Shown here: piece by piece, positions 23,658 through 33,507 of the stretch
Layout of the letters: the number at the start of each line of letters is the position of its first letter
Numbering within the stretch: the stretch's first letter is position 1
Notes under the pieces: generated by a model
The model's input: only the letters and a program-made list of their open reading frames with translations
Database searches by the model: none
What the model was told of the DNA's origin: nothing
Translations under genes and position numbers: made by a program
From: Hymenobacter sp. PAMC 26628
GTDB taxonomy: Bacteria; Bacteroidota; Bacteroidia; Cytophagales; Hymenobacteraceae
Direction of reading: 5' to 3'
Assembly (NCBI RefSeq): GCF_001562275.1
Contig: NZ_CP014304.1
Coordinates: 4,216,001 to 4,280,000 of the forward strand
DNA length: 64,000 nt

Positions 23658-26600
23658 TTATCGCCCTCCGGCCACGCGGTGCGGTTTGCCGAAGCGGACC
23701 TCTTGCCCCTGGCGGATGCGTTGGTCCAGCACCAGCTGTTTCGCGTCTGCCGTGGCGAACTTCAACGCTTCCTTCACCGCGGCTTCGGCCTCCGCCGGCG
23801 TGCCGTGCAGCAGCGCGGCCAGCGCAGGCGTCGCACCGCCCGGGGCCGGGCGGGTCAATTCCTTCCAAAAGCCTTTGCCCCGGGCCTGCGCGTACTGCCG
23901 GAACTCGGCGTCGGACAGGGCCGTGGCCTGCGTGCCGCTCACCGGGTCGAAGAGTCGCAGCCCGTAATCAGCCGGCCGGGGGTTGCCCGTGTCGATGCCC
24001 AATTCGGCCAGCCGCACCTTCGCCGCGTCCTTGATGGGGTCGGCCGCCACTGGCCGCACGCCCCAGAAGCGGTTGCTGGCGTAGTGCAGCGGGTCACCGA
24101 ACTGGTCGAGGGCCGCTTCCGCCCCACCGTGCCACACCGGTACGTCGCCGAACACCTGGAGCTGGAGTTGGTGCCAGGCGTCGGTGCTGCGCTTTTCGGG
24201 CAGCGCGGCGTCGGTGGCCACGTTGTAGAGCTGGGCCAGCTGGGTCAGCGCGGCCGGGGCCGCCGCCGTCTTGGCCCCAGAAACGGCCAGGCGTTTAAGG
24301 GCCCCGATGAGCTGGTCGGGGTGGCGCTGCGCCTCGCTCAGGGCCCCGGCAAATTCCGCCACCCCGTTGGTGGGCCCCGTGTTGGCCGTGGCCACGACGG
24401 TGAACACGCCCACCATGCCGAGTTTTTGCGCCAGGTCGGGGTCGTCGCCCTTCAGGTGCATGGCCTTGGCCCAGGCCATGGTCTGCGCCAAGGCCAGCAA
24501 CGGAATCTCGCACTCCTGGCCCTTGTACGACCACGCCGCGCCGCGGCAAATGATGCTCATCGGCGGCGTTTGCTGGTCCTGCTCCTTGTCGCCGGTAGCA
24601 GGCCCGGTTACCTGGATAAGCCCCTGTTTCACCAGCGCGTAGGCCCCCAGGGTGGCCACCACGCCCAGCGTGGAGCGCAGAAAGGCTTTTTCCTGTTCTT
24701 CGGGCGTGTAGGCGCGCCGGTAGCGGTCGGCTAATCCTTGGCCCCCCAGCAGCGGCTGGCCGGCCCCGCCGCGCACGGCGCGGTAAAAACCCAGGCCGAA
24801 CCATTCGGCGTGCCGGGCCTGGAAGTTCGCCACGACCCGGCTGAAGGGCATGAGCAGCTTGCCGAGCACCGGCACGTTCTGCATCACGCCGGCGAACTGG
24901 TGGGCCCACGCGCCCATGTGTCCTTCGTAGTCGCTGTTGCCGGCGTGGCGGGCGGCAAACGCCTGGGCGTCGGCCACCAGCTCGGGGTGCGCGCTGGCGC
25001 GGGCCTGGTCGAGCAAGTCGCCGAGGCGCGCCTGCCGGGCCGCCCACGCCGCGGCTGTTTTTGGCTGGACCAGGCCTTCGCGGTCTACCAGGGCCGCGAT
25101 GTCGGCCAGCGCCTCGGGCGTGTTGAACAGGATTTTATCGGCCTCGTCGGCCACCAGCTGGCGCACGCGTTGGCGGCTCACGGCAACGCCGGCCCGCTGG
25201 TCGCGGGCCACCCGCTGCGTGGCCAGCTTCACGGCCAGTTCGCGGGCCCGGGCTTCGGCCAGGCCGCCCTGGAAAAAGGTGTCGCTGGCCCCCAGCGCCC
25301 GCCGCACGTAGCGGGCGGCGCTCTGGTCGGGCACGGCCAGCCCCCGGCCCAGGCCCAGCCGGTGGAGCAGCCGCACGGCTCCGCCCCGCAGGGTGGAGGC
25401 CGTTTCCAACGGGTCGCTGTCGAAGGACGCGTCGGTGAAGCGGGCCCCGGTTTTGGTGTCGCCGTCGTAGCCGGTCGCCAGCACGTGCTGGGCCTCGGCG
25501 GCCCCGCGCCGGTAGCCGGCCCCCAGGCCGCCGAGCGGCGCCAAGGCAGTGCGCAGCGAGCCGGTGGCAGCCCACGTGTGCAGCGTAGAAATAAGGCCCA
25601 CCTCGTGGCCGGTGGCGATGGCGTTCAGGTAGGCGTTGGCCAGGTGCGTGTAGGGCCCCGAGAGCAGGCTCGCGTAGTACAAGGCCTGGCTTTTTTGCGC
25701 CCAGTCCGACTGGCCCACGTTTTTGAGCTGGCCCAGCACCCGCAGCAAGTCGATGGCGGCCGTCGTGGCCCGGCGCGTGTCCGTGGTTTCCACCATTTTG
25801 CCGCCGATGCGCTGCACCGTTTTCTGCGCCGCCGCCACGTAGGCGTCTTTTAAGTGCTGGATGTGGTCGGCCTCCGCCGCGCCAACGCGCACCTGGTCGC
25901 CGAGGAGTTGGTCGAGCAGCTGCCCGGCCGGGTTGCGTTGGGGGCTTTCGGGCAAATTCGCCGCCGCGTTCAAGTCGTTCACCAGCCGGTCGAACGCGTC
26001 GGCTTTGGCGCGGCTGCGCCGGGGCTGAAAGCGCTGCCCCAGGGCCTGCCACGCGCCTTTTTCTACGCGCCGGTTCCACTCCTTTTCAATGGCCGCAGCC
26101 ATTTCGCCGGCTGCGGGGCCCGACAGGCCCGCGTCCTCGACAAACTTCTTGGTCAGCGTGCGGCGGTCCTCGTTGAGGTCGGCGGCGTGCTGCTTGGCAA
26201 TGTCCACGAGGCGCTTGCCTAGCTCGTGCACGCCGGCCCGCACGGCGCTGGGCGCGGCTTGTTCAGCTACCAGGGCCCGCACCGCGGCCGGGCTGTCGAA
26301 GCCGGCCGCGTTGGCCCCGGCGCCCACCACCTCGCGCGTGGCGGCTTCATAGAGTGCGGGCAGGTGGGGACGCACCCGCTCGCCGAGCTCGCGCACCATT
26401 TTTTGAGCGAAGTCCACGAACCGGCGGGCCCCGGCTTCGACGTGGTAGCCGGCCAGGTACACCAAGTCGGGGGGCAAAGGGGCTGCAAACGCCGTGTTTT
26501 TGAGCCGCGTCCGCAGCTCGCCCAAGCCCTTTTTGGTGAAGACCTTGTTGCCCGCGCCGTAGCCGGTGGGCTCGGGCGCTTCCGCGCGAGGGGCCGGCGC

Positions 26601-29600
26601 GGCGCGGGGGCCCCGCACGGCTTTCTCCACGGCGGCCTGCACCGCAGCACTTGCCAGCACGTCCGCCATCTTCTGCCGGCGGGCCGGTATGGCTTTCTTC
26701 AGCAGAGCGGCCCCGTCGTGGTCGTTTTCGGCCTGCTTGGCTTCGGTGTCCTGGGCGATGGCCCCGAACGCGCTGTCCACCGTGGCCTGGCCGGCGTCAG
26801 CTGGGTGCACGGCTTGTACGAGCCGCCCAATGGTGTCGGCCGCGCCCGCAAAGTCCTGCAACGCCTGGGCCGCTTCGGTACCGGCCCGGGCCAACCGGCC
26901 AGTCAGGCGCAACACCTGCTCGTTGGCCTGCTCGGCTACCGCGGGTTTGCCCGCCGCCAGCGCAGCGGTGCGGGCGGCCTCGTAATGAGCCCGCACGCCC
27001 TTAATCAGGCGGTTGTGCAGCAGCGCTTCCTGGTCGCCCCGTGGCGCGAGGGCCGCTTCGTACGCGGCATCGGCCCCAACCCGTTGGATGAAGGCCGCAG
27101 GAGATTCATTGGCTGCTAGCTGGGCGGCGGCGGGCGCGTAGCTCTTTTCCTCGCCTGTTAGGGCGGCCTGCGTCTCCTCGCTGTAACGCTGGGCGTGGCC
27201 CCGCGCGCGGGTCGCGGCGGGGACGGCCGCTACGGCTTCGGTTCCGGCAGCGGGGGCAACCCCTGGGCCTGCCGCAGCAGGGCCTGGGCTTGGCGGAAGG
27301 CCTGGCGCTTCGCTTCCGGGGTCGGTTTCGCTGGCGGTTGGTTGTTGGCGGTTAGTTGGGGATTGGGCGCGCTCACGGGCTAGGGTGGTTATTTGAAGGG
27401 CAATATCGTCGGGAACTTCGAAGAGAAACGGCAGGGCGCGGCCATCCTGGGCCAGCTTGGCGTAATTCAGGCCGCCCGTGGCCAGGTCGGTGTAGTCGGC
27501 CAGGGCCGCGTCCAACTGCGGGGCCTGGGCCAGCAGGGCGTCGATTTCGGCGTCGGTGATGGGCCGCTCGTGTTGGGCAGCCGCTTCAGCCGGGGCCCCG
27601 CCGCCCACGAACTCCTCGACGGGGATGCTGTACTTGCGGGTGGCCAGGCCGGTCCCCTCGCTTTTCTCCACGAAGCCGCGGCGGTGCGCGTTTTCAAGCG
27701 CGTCGAGCGTGAGCTGGGCGCGGAGCGTGTTGCGGCCCGCCTTGATGTCGTCGAGGGCCCCCTGCAATTCGGGCCCCCCCAACGGCTTGCCGCGCAACTC
27801 GATGCCCAGGCCCTGCACCACGCCGGGCGTGCCGTCGGCGGCGGCCACGACCTGCTCCAGGAAGGGACGCACCGCCGCGGGCCGCTCGGCCAGCGGAACG
27901 GGGTTATTGGCGGGCGTGGTGGCCGTGTACTCGTTGGCCCGCGTCACCCGCTTGCCGCCGCGCGTGACTTTCACGCCGAAGTCGTTGCCCACCTGCACGT
28001 CGAGCCCGGCCGCTTTACCGAGGCGGGCCAGCTCGGCGCGGGCCGCGCTGCCGGCCTTGCCCTTCTTTTCGCGGGTGCCGAGCGCGTTGTAGCCATCCAG
28101 CGCGTCGAGGGTGGCGTTTACGGCCTGCTGAGCAGGGGTAAGCGGCTGGGCGTGGTCGGGGTGGGGCTCGGCGGCAGGCAGGCGCTCGGTGGGGGCCCCG
28201 TCAGCTGGCGGTGGAGTTGCAGCAGTAGGAGCCGGCGCAGGCGCAGGCGGCTCCGCTGATACAGGACCGAAACCGGCAGGCGGGGCGGGGGCGGGGGCTG
28301 GTTCAGCAGCGGGGAGAGGGTCGGCGGGTGCATCTAGGGAAACGGGTTCGGCGGACGGTTCGGCCGCGGCGGGCGCGGGCGCGGGCGCATCGGCTTCCGC
28401 CAGTTTAGTGGGCAAATTCTTTTCCAGCCAGGGCCCCCAGGCTTGCAGGTCGGCCTCGGCGCCGTCGGCGGTGTGCACGCGCACGACCTGGCCCTCGGGG
28501 CTCAGCTCGGCAAACATGGGCTCGCCCGTGCTGCCCGGGCCCAGCGGCACGGTGCGGGGCAGTGCGGGGGGTTCGCCACTTGCTTCGGGAGCCGCTGCCT
28601 CCGGGCCCTGGTTTTCGGCGGGTAGCGCCGCGCCGCCCACCGTGCCGGAACGGGCCAGCCCGCCGAGCACGGCGCTGGTGGCGCCCGTCACCGCGCCCAT
28701 CACCAGGCCTTCACCGGCGGCCCCGCCGACCTGAGCCAGCATTTGCTCCGGCGTCAGGTTGTCGGCCTGGCCGCCCAGGGCGGGGGCCGCGAGTTGGTTC
28801 GCTGCGATTTTCAGCCCCTCCACCCCGGCGAACGTCGGGGCCTGCTGGAGCATTTCCTTCGGCACCTGGGCCAGGCCCGGCAGGGCGGCCCGCAGGCTCT
28901 CGTGCAGGGCGGCGCTGGTTTCGGCCTGGGTGGCGGTGCGGCCCGTCTGGGCCTCCAGGGCCCGCACCCGGGCCACGGCGTCGGCCGCTACCTGCTCGCG
29001 TAGCGCGTCGGGGGCCAGCTTCCGGGCCAGCTTGTCGCCGAGGGCCCCCATGAGCTTGCTGCCGGCCTTGAAGCCCCCGATGGTCAGGGCGCCCTCCAGC
29101 ACGGTGTAGAGCGCGGCGTCCTTGCCGGTGAGGCCAGCGGCCTTGGCGTGCTCGGCCGCGCCGTGCACCATTTGGGCGTCGAAACCGACCGTGCTCACCA
29201 GGCCCAGGATTTTACTCACGGCCGCGGGGGCCCGCAGCTCGGGGGCCAGGGTCTGCGCGACCTGCGCCACGATGAGCGGGCCGTACTCGGCCGACTTCAT
29301 CAGGATGGTGCTGGGGTGGGCCAGGTCGAGGGGCTGGCGGGCGTTCAGGTCCGACACGGCCGCCTTCGCCCCTTCCATCCGCTGGCTCACCGCGTCGGGC
29401 GCGGCGTCGTAAGGCAGGCCCGAGGTGGCGTTGGCCAGGGCCCCCACGCCCTCGACAAGGCCCTGCCCCATCTCGATGAGGCTGTTCTTGAACAGGGCCG
29501 CCGCCCCGCCCAGTGCGCCCTGCTCCTGGCCGTCGGCTTTGGTGCTCAGGGCCCGGTCAAAGAAGCGCAGGCCGGTTTCGGGGTCGGCGTACGTATTGGG

Positions 29601-30287
29601 CGGCACCACGCCCTGGTGGCCGGCCGGAATCACAACCCGCTCCTGCCCGTAGGCCAGCGGGGGCAGCGCTTTACCGAGCGCCTTGCGGTCCACGACGGGG
29701 CGCACGTCGCCGTTCGTACTGCCCCGCAGTAGCGCCAAGTTGGCCAGGCTGGCGGCCTCCTCCTCGGCCCGCAGGTCTTCGCCCGAGGGCAGCGGGACCC
29801 CGGCGGCCAGGTACTCGTCGCCGGGCGCCTTTTCGAGCGCGGCCAACGGGGAGAGGCGCTGCTCGGTGGGCGCGTCGGTAAGAACCGGCAGCGGCGGGGC
29901 CCCAGGGCCTACTTCGGCAAACTGCTGGTCAGTGGCAGGCGAGCCAGACAGCGCTGCCCCCAGCCCCAAGTCCGAGCCCAAAGCCGATGGCAGCACGCCC
30001 CCAGATGGCAACGAATCGACGGGCGGCGTAGCCAACGCGGGCTTTTTTTTTACGCCGGCCAGCAACTCCTGGCGAAAGTCATTCAACTTGTCGGGGGCCG
30101 TCCACTTCTCTTCCTTGAATAGCGCGTGCAGGTCGGCCACGTATTGGGGATCCGTGGTGGCCTGCTGTTCGAACGCGTCGTAGCTGTCGGGGACGTCGTA
30201 GTCGCCCTGGCGCATCAATTTGTAGGTCTCGCCGAGCAGGGTGGCGGGGGCTTGCGGCGGCGTGGCCGGCAGGGTTTTCGGGGACAT
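23658..30287 (-). CDS. Giant virion-associated-like protein (large polyvalent type)
   Basis: 2209 residues. The first ~100 residues include a small helical repeat (DPQYVADLHALFKEEKW). A hydrophobic/amphipathic stretch (about 240-560) is followed by a long Pro/Ala/Glu linker (about 560-720). A segment LPPDLVYLAGYHVEAGARRF then VDFAQKMVRELGERVRPHL matches the HIEAG..F..F...M..DLG..I.PYL pattern of phage and plasmid large polyvalent proteins. Later SQALYYASLLSGPYTHLANA, VPVLGKLLMPFSRVVANFQA and VPVWHGGAEAALD..NR..GV resemble internal virion proteins that help DNA entry. It directly follows a 584-residue gene (2-bp gap). A role in particle content or DNA entry is inference; no capsid genes are here. 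Confidence 0.6.
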   Translation of the reverse strand: MSPKTLPATPPQAPATLLGETYKLMRQGDYDVPDSYDAFEQQATTDPQYVADLHALFKEEKWTAPDKLNDFRQELLAGVKKKPALATPPVDSLPSGGVLPSALGSDLGLGAALSGSPATDQQFAEVGPGAPPLPVLTDAPTEQRLSPLAALEKAPGDEYLAAGVPLPSGEDLRAEEEAASLANLALLRGSTNGDVRPVVDRKALGKALPPLAYGQERVVIPAGHQGVVPPNTYADPETGLRFFDRALSTKADGQEQGALGGAAALFKNSLIEMGQGLVEGVGALANATSGLPYDAAPDAVSQRMEGAKAAVSDLNARQPLDLAHPSTILMKSAEYGPLIVAQVAQTLAPELRAPAAVSKILGLVSTVGFDAQMVHGAAEHAKAAGLTGKDAALYTVLEGALTIGGFKAGSKLMGALGDKLARKLAPDALREQVAADAVARVRALEAQTGRTATQAETSAALHESLRAALPGLAQVPKEMLQQAPTFAGVEGLKIAANQLAAPALGGQADNLTPEQMLAQVGGAAGEGLVMGAVTGATSAVLGGLARSGTVGGAALPAENQGPEAAAPEASGEPPALPRTVPLGPGSTGEPMFAELSPEGQVVRVHTADGAEADLQAWGPWLEKNLPTKLAEADAPAPAPAAAEPSAEPVSLDAPADPLPAAEPAPAPAPPAGFGPVSAEPPAPAPAPTAATPPPADGAPTERLPAAEPHPDHAQPLTPAQQAVNATLDALDGYNALGTREKKGKAGSAARAELARLGKAAGLDVQVGNDFGVKVTRGGKRVTRANEYTATTPANNPVPLAERPAAVRPFLEQVVAAADGTPGVVQGLGIELRGKPLGGPELQGALDDIKAGRNTLRAQLTLDALENAHRRGFVEKSEGTGLATRKYSIPVEEFVGGGAPAEAAAQHERPITDAEIDALLAQAPQLDAALADYTDLATGGLNYAKLAQDGRALPFLFEVPDDIALQITTLARERAQSPTNRQQPTASETDPGSEAPGLPPSPGPAAAGPGVAPAAGTEAVAAVPAATRARGHAQRYSEETQAALTGEEKSYAPAAAQLAANESPAAFIQRVGADAAYEAALAPRGDQEALLHNRLIKGVRAHYEAARTAALAAGKPAVAEQANEQVLRLTGRLARAGTEAAQALQDFAGAADTIGRLVQAVHPADAGQATVDSAFGAIAQDTEAKQAENDHDGAALLKKAIPARRQKMADVLASAAVQAAVEKAVRGPRAAPAPRAEAPEPTGYGAGNKVFTKKGLGELRTRLKNTAFAAPLPPDLVYLAGYHVEAGARRFVDFAQKMVRELGERVRPHLPALYEAATREVVGAGANAAGFDSPAAVRALVAEQAAPSAVRAGVHELGKRLVDIAKQHAADLNEDRRTLTKKFVEDAGLSGPAAGEMAAAIEKEWNRRVEKGAWQALGQRFQPRRSRAKADAFDRLVNDLNAAANLPESPQRNPAGQLLDQLLGDQVRVGAAEADHIQHLKDAYVAAAQKTVQRIGGKMVETTDTRRATTAAIDLLRVLGQLKNVGQSDWAQKSQALYYASLLSGPYTHLANAYLNAIATGHEVGLISTLHTWAATGSLRTALAPLGGLGAGYRRGAAEAQHVLATGYDGDTKTGARFTDASFDSDPLETASTLRGGAVRLLHRLGLGRGLAVPDQSAARYVRRALGASDTFFQGGLAEARARELAVKLATQRVARDQRAGVAVSRQRVRQLVADEADKILFNTPEALADIAALVDREGLVQPKTAAAWAARQARLGDLLDQARASAHPELVADAQAFAARHAGNSDYEGHMGAWAHQFAGVMQNVPVLGKLLMPFSRVVANFQARHAEWFGLGFYRAVRGGAGQPLLGGQGLADRYRRAYTPEEQEKAFLRSTLGVVATLGAYALVKQGLIQVTGPATGDKEQDQQTPPMSIICRGAAWSYKGQECEIPLLALAQTMAWAKAMHLKGDDPDLAQKLGMVGVFTVVATANTGPTNGVAEFAGALSEAQRHPDQLIGALKRLAVSGAKTAAAPAALTQLAQLYNVATDAALPEKRSTDAWHQLQLQVFGDVPVWHGGAEAALDQFGDPLHYASNRFWGVRPVAADPIKDAAKVRLAELGIDTGNPRPADYGLRLFDPVSGTQATALSDAEFRQYAQARGKGFWKELTRPAPGGATPALAALLHGTPAEAEAAVKEALKFATADAKQLVLDQRIRQGQEVRFGKPHRVAGGR

Positions 30288-30289
30288 GC

Positions 30290-32044
30290 TTAGCGTTTTT
30301 TACGGAAGCGGCTGGCGTTGCCGGTGGGAATGCTTGTAGGGGTAGGGGTGCCAGGAGCCACGGTGGAGGCCTGCGCGTGCTGGAGCGCGGCCGCCGGGCC
30401 CCTCAATTGGCGCGGGGCCGACGCCTGGTCGGCGGCGCGGCGGGCCCGCTCGATTTCGGCGGCTTTCTCCGGGCCGTTGTAGGCCCCGGGGGCGAAAGCG
30501 TCGATCTCGCGCTTCGTGCCGTCGCGGTAGACGTACTGGTAGGTGGCGTTCTGCTGGCCAATGAGGTCGTCGGCCTTTTTCAGCAGCTCCTCGTGCGAGG
30601 GCCGGTGGCCGCGCCCGCCGTAGCTGCTGGCCAGCGCCTGGGCAACGCTCTCGCGGTCACCCAATCGGTTCTTGCCCTTGGCGGGGCTGCCGGTGATGAC
30701 CGTTTCCACGGTGAGCCGCGAATCTTTTTCGCGCTCCTGCTGCCAGTACCGGTGCAGCTGTTCTGGACTCAGGGCGGCCTCGTTGTGGGGCCGCACCAGC
30801 TTGCCCGAGGGCGTCACCAAGGCGGTGAAATGCCCGCCATACTGCACATCCTGCGGCTCTTTGTTATTGGCCACCACCTCGTCGTCGCGGCCAGGAATCT
30901 GCCGGATAAACGTGTTGTGCACGGCCCCGGCGTGGGAAAAGCTCACCACCTCGCCGCTGGGCTTCTGCTTCTGCGGGGCCTGGCCCACGTAGGGCGTGGG
31001 GTAGTTCAGGGCGCGGCCGTGGTCGGCAATGCCCACGCCGGCTGCCCCGCCCCCACCGGTGTTGGGCAGTACGGTAAACTTGGGAGCGGCCCCGGTGCGG
31101 GGCGGTGCGACGCGCGCGTTGAGTCCTTCGTCGTGGGCGGTGTCGTAGGAAGCCAGGGGGCCGAGCATTGTGGCCAAGTGGCCGCGGCGCGTCATCACGG
31201 GCAGCGACGGGTCGGCGGCGCGACGGGCCTCGTAGGCGGCGGCGCGTTTGTCAACCTGCAGCTTGAGCAGCCCCTGGTCGAGCAGGGCCTCGGTGTCCTT
31301 GGTGAGGTTGAGTTGGGGGCTGCCGTCGGCGTTGAGTACCGGGCGTCCGTGGCCATCGTAGGCGACAAAGCGGCCCTTTACTTGGTCGGCGAAGTGCTGC
31401 CCGCCGAGCGTGCCCGCCTCGGCAATGCGCTGGGTCACGGCCGGGAACAGGTCCTTCACGCTGCGCTTGATCACTTCGGGCTCGTTGTAGTTGTCGGCGT
31501 TGGCCAGCGCGTCCTGGTGCCACTGTTCCTCGTCGAATTGCGAGGGCAACAGTTCGCGCCCGTCTGGGGCATGCAAGCGGGCCGAGAGCCCGCGCGACAG
31601 GTTCTCCACGTTGTAGAGGGCCTTGTCGGCCTGGGCAGCGCGGATTTTCTCGTCCACGAACGCCGTTTTGGCCTTGCTCTGGACGGTTTCGCTGTCGGCC
31701 TGTTGCAGGTGCGGCTGCGCGGCTACCCGGCGGCCCACCTCGTCCAGCCCGCTGTCGCTGCGGTAGAACGGCGTGATTTTGCCAAGCAGGGGCTGGTACA
31801 CTTGCTGTTGCAAGGCGTTGCCGAAGAGGTGGCTGCCGTCGGTGGGAAACTTCACGGCGTCCACCAACTGCTTGCCGCGCTCCGCGTCGCGCTTGGCCTG
31901 CGCCGCCGCCTCGCGCTGGGCGCGCAGCTCGCGGGCGCGGTAGCCCTGGTTGAGGATGTTGAGCGCGCTGTTGTCGGTGCCAAGCACGACGGCTGCACCC
32001 ATACGAGGGCCTAGAATACCTAAGTTTTCTCCGTTAATGGGCAT
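30290..32044 (-). CDS. Phage-like internal protein, unknown
   Basis: 584 residues, mostly helical and hydrophilic. The N-terminus MPINGENLGILGPRMGAAVV is followed by a coiled-coil rich in Ala/Arg/Gln (about 33-65). The C-terminus is low-complexity Pro/Thr/Arg. The composition and its place directly upstream of the giant gene (2-bp gap) are those of phage internal virion or tail-associated proteins. No enzyme motif was found. It starts one base after the HNH gene stop, so all three are one transcript. Confidence 0.5.
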   Translation of the reverse strand: MPINGENLGILGPRMGAAVVLGTDNSALNILNQGYRARELRAQREAAAQAKRDAERGKQLVDAVKFPTDGSHLFGNALQQQVYQPLLGKITPFYRSDSGLDEVGRRVAAQPHLQQADSETVQSKAKTAFVDEKIRAAQADKALYNVENLSRGLSARLHAPDGRELLPSQFDEEQWHQDALANADNYNEPEVIKRSVKDLFPAVTQRIAEAGTLGGQHFADQVKGRFVAYDGHGRPVLNADGSPQLNLTKDTEALLDQGLLKLQVDKRAAAYEARRAADPSLPVMTRRGHLATMLGPLASYDTAHDEGLNARVAPPRTGAAPKFTVLPNTGGGGAAGVGIADHGRALNYPTPYVGQAPQKQKPSGEVVSFSHAGAVHNTFIRQIPGRDDEVVANNKEPQDVQYGGHFTALVTPSGKLVRPHNEAALSPEQLHRYWQQEREKDSRLTVETVITGSPAKGKNRLGDRESVAQALASSYGGRGHRPSHEELLKKADDLIGQQNATYQYVYRDGTKREIDAFAPGAYNGPEKAAEIERARRAADQASAPRQLRGPAAALQHAQASTVAPGTPTPTSIPTGNASRFRKKR

Positions 32045-32045
32045 G

Positions 32046-32558
32046 TTATGGCTGGGCTACGCGCCCCTTTAGGGTGTAATTCTGCTTGATGCACGCCTTG
32101 CACCGCTTTCCGCCATCGGATCCGACGTAGGTGTTAGCCAGGGTAAGCAGATGACCTTTTTTGCATTGAAGCCTGTCCACGAACAAGTGCGCTGGGTTGA
32201 CGCACAGTGACGTGCTGCACGTGTGTCGCACGTTCACCCCCGGCGCTACCGGTGCCACTGCCAGCACGTAGCCGACGCGGTGCGCCAACCGTTTTTTGCG
32301 CTCAATCATGATGGCGCCGTACTGACTCGCCTGAGCACCCGTCCACCGCCAGCACGTGCCGTGGGGGCCGAAGCCCGGTGTTTTATCCACTTTGGGCCAG
32401 AACCGGTCAGCTAAAGGGCGTTTTTGGCGGTAGCCCTTGTAGCCGGTTTGCACGCGCCGGCACTGGCGGCACTCCCGGCCCCTTTTGCTCTTGTAAGTGT
32501 TCGCTTCCGTGAAAGCATGGCCGTGCTTGCAGAGGTCGGGCGAGGCAGAAGGGTGCAC
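32046..32558 (-). CDS. HNH-type endonuclease with two zinc ribbons
   Basis: 170 residues. Central region RFWPKVDKT..GPHGTCWRWTGA, then AHRVGYVLA and VRHTCSTSLCVNPAHLFV, is the HNH nuclease type common in phages (His-Cys-Asn-His core). It is flanked by two similar Cys motifs: CKHGHAFTEANTY..CRQCRR near residue 10 and CKKGHLLTLANTY..CKACIK near residue 130. Each could bind zinc. Such phage HNH proteins nick DNA next to packaging genes or act as homing nucleases. First gene ahead of the two large proteins. Confidence 0.8.
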   Translation of the reverse strand: MHPSASPDLCKHGHAFTEANTYKSKRGRECRQCRRVQTGYKGYRQKRPLADRFWPKVDKTPGFGPHGTCWRWTGAQASQYGAIMIERKKRLAHRVGYVLAVAPVAPGVNVRHTCSTSLCVNPAHLFVDRLQCKKGHLLTLANTYVGSDGGKRCKACIKQNYTLKGRVAQP

Positions 32559-33016
32559 GGTTGGGAGTTGCTTTCAGTAGATAACCAGTTCTCTCAAGGT
32601 ACAACATTTTGCACGCTTATATACTAAAAATCAGCTGAATACTTCAATTTATTACGCATTAAATGTGAGTGGTTTCGTCTTGCTTGGAGCTTGCCGCCAG
32701 GCCCCGAAGCGTGACGCTTGGCTGCGCCCGCCGGCTGCGTCCCTCTGCCCTACAGGTCAGTTAAGCGCTATGCTTTCGGGGCGCCGCTCCGTTCCATTGC
32801 GTTGCCGTTGTGCGCTTCTGGCACTTGCTGGTCATGGCCCCAGCAGAAAGCCCCCGCCCCGTGGCTGGTAATCAGCAGGCCGGGTGGCGGGGCTCCTGAA
32901 GCCATGCGGGGGGTGGCCCTTCGCAGAGGGGTACCGGGTTTGCTGGTTTCGTTTGCCCGAGGCCCCAGCTTTTGCAGCACGGGGGTGCTTGGTCTTTCAC
33001 CGGGTCTGCACAGCCT
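32559..33016. other. 458-bp GC-rich non-coding stretch
   Basis: No supported coding frame on either strand. The left 110 bp are AT-rich and could hold the promoter of the HNH-giant operon. The remainder contains short inverted elements (for example GAAGCGTGACGCTTGG near 32707 and GCCCCG..CGGGGC near 32852-32894). It may encode a small RNA or a transfer origin, but nothing decisive is visible. Confidence 0.35.
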
Positions 33017-33394
33017 TCAGCCAATGCGGGTGTTGGAAAAGTAGGCCTGCGCACCACTGCGCAGCGCGCGCTGGTACCAAGCCAGGCAACGCACGCCGGG
33101 AGCGGCGAGGCACAGGTACCGGGTGCCGCCCCGAGTGTAGCGCTCCACCAGGCCAGCCATACACAACTCGCGCACGTAGCTGCGCAGCAAGCTGGCCGAC
33201 ATCAGGCCCGCCGCGTGCAGGTGAGCGGGTTGAATCGCTGCGGTGTTGCGCGCGGCCAGGGCCCCGACTGCTGCCAGCACGGGCAGGGCCCCGCTGCGCA
33301 GGCCGTAGCGAGCAGCGCACCGGCGACGCGCCGTTACTTCGGCTACCACAAGAAACAGCGGTAAATCAGCGGAGGCTGGCGGCGGGACAGGCAT
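33017..33394 (-). CDS. Winged-helix DNA-binding protein
   Basis: 125 residues. LPVLAAVGALAARNTAAIQP, then LMSASLLRSYVRELCMAGLVER and the wing YTRGGTRYLCLAAPG form a MarR/HxlR-like winged helix at residues about 37-105. A C-terminal helix (LAWYQRALRSG) may dimerise. Likely regulator of the neighbouring leftward operon; ligand unknown. Confidence 0.65.
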   Translation of the reverse strand: MPVPPPASADLPLFLVVAEVTARRRCAARYGLRSGALPVLAAVGALAARNTAAIQPAHLHAAGLMSASLLRSYVRELCMAGLVERYTRGGTRYLCLAAPGVRCLAWYQRALRSGAQAYFSNTRIG

Positions 33395-33507
33395 TTTGTA
33401 GGCGTTGCAGGAAATGAGGAAATGTGGGAGAGGAACTAGCCGGCCGACACACGCACACGAAGGTGGTTGTAAAAGAGTCGAATAGACCGGCGTTAGGGTG
33501 TACTGGG

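Noticed and set aside
30377..32014. 545-codon open frame opposite the 584-residue protein gene
   Set aside because: Antisense shadow; the leftward gene fits the operon spacing and phage-like composition.
32665..33044. Overlapping plus-strand frames in the GC-rich gap
   Set aside because: They are Arg/Pro/Gly-rich without recognisable segments and end at random places.
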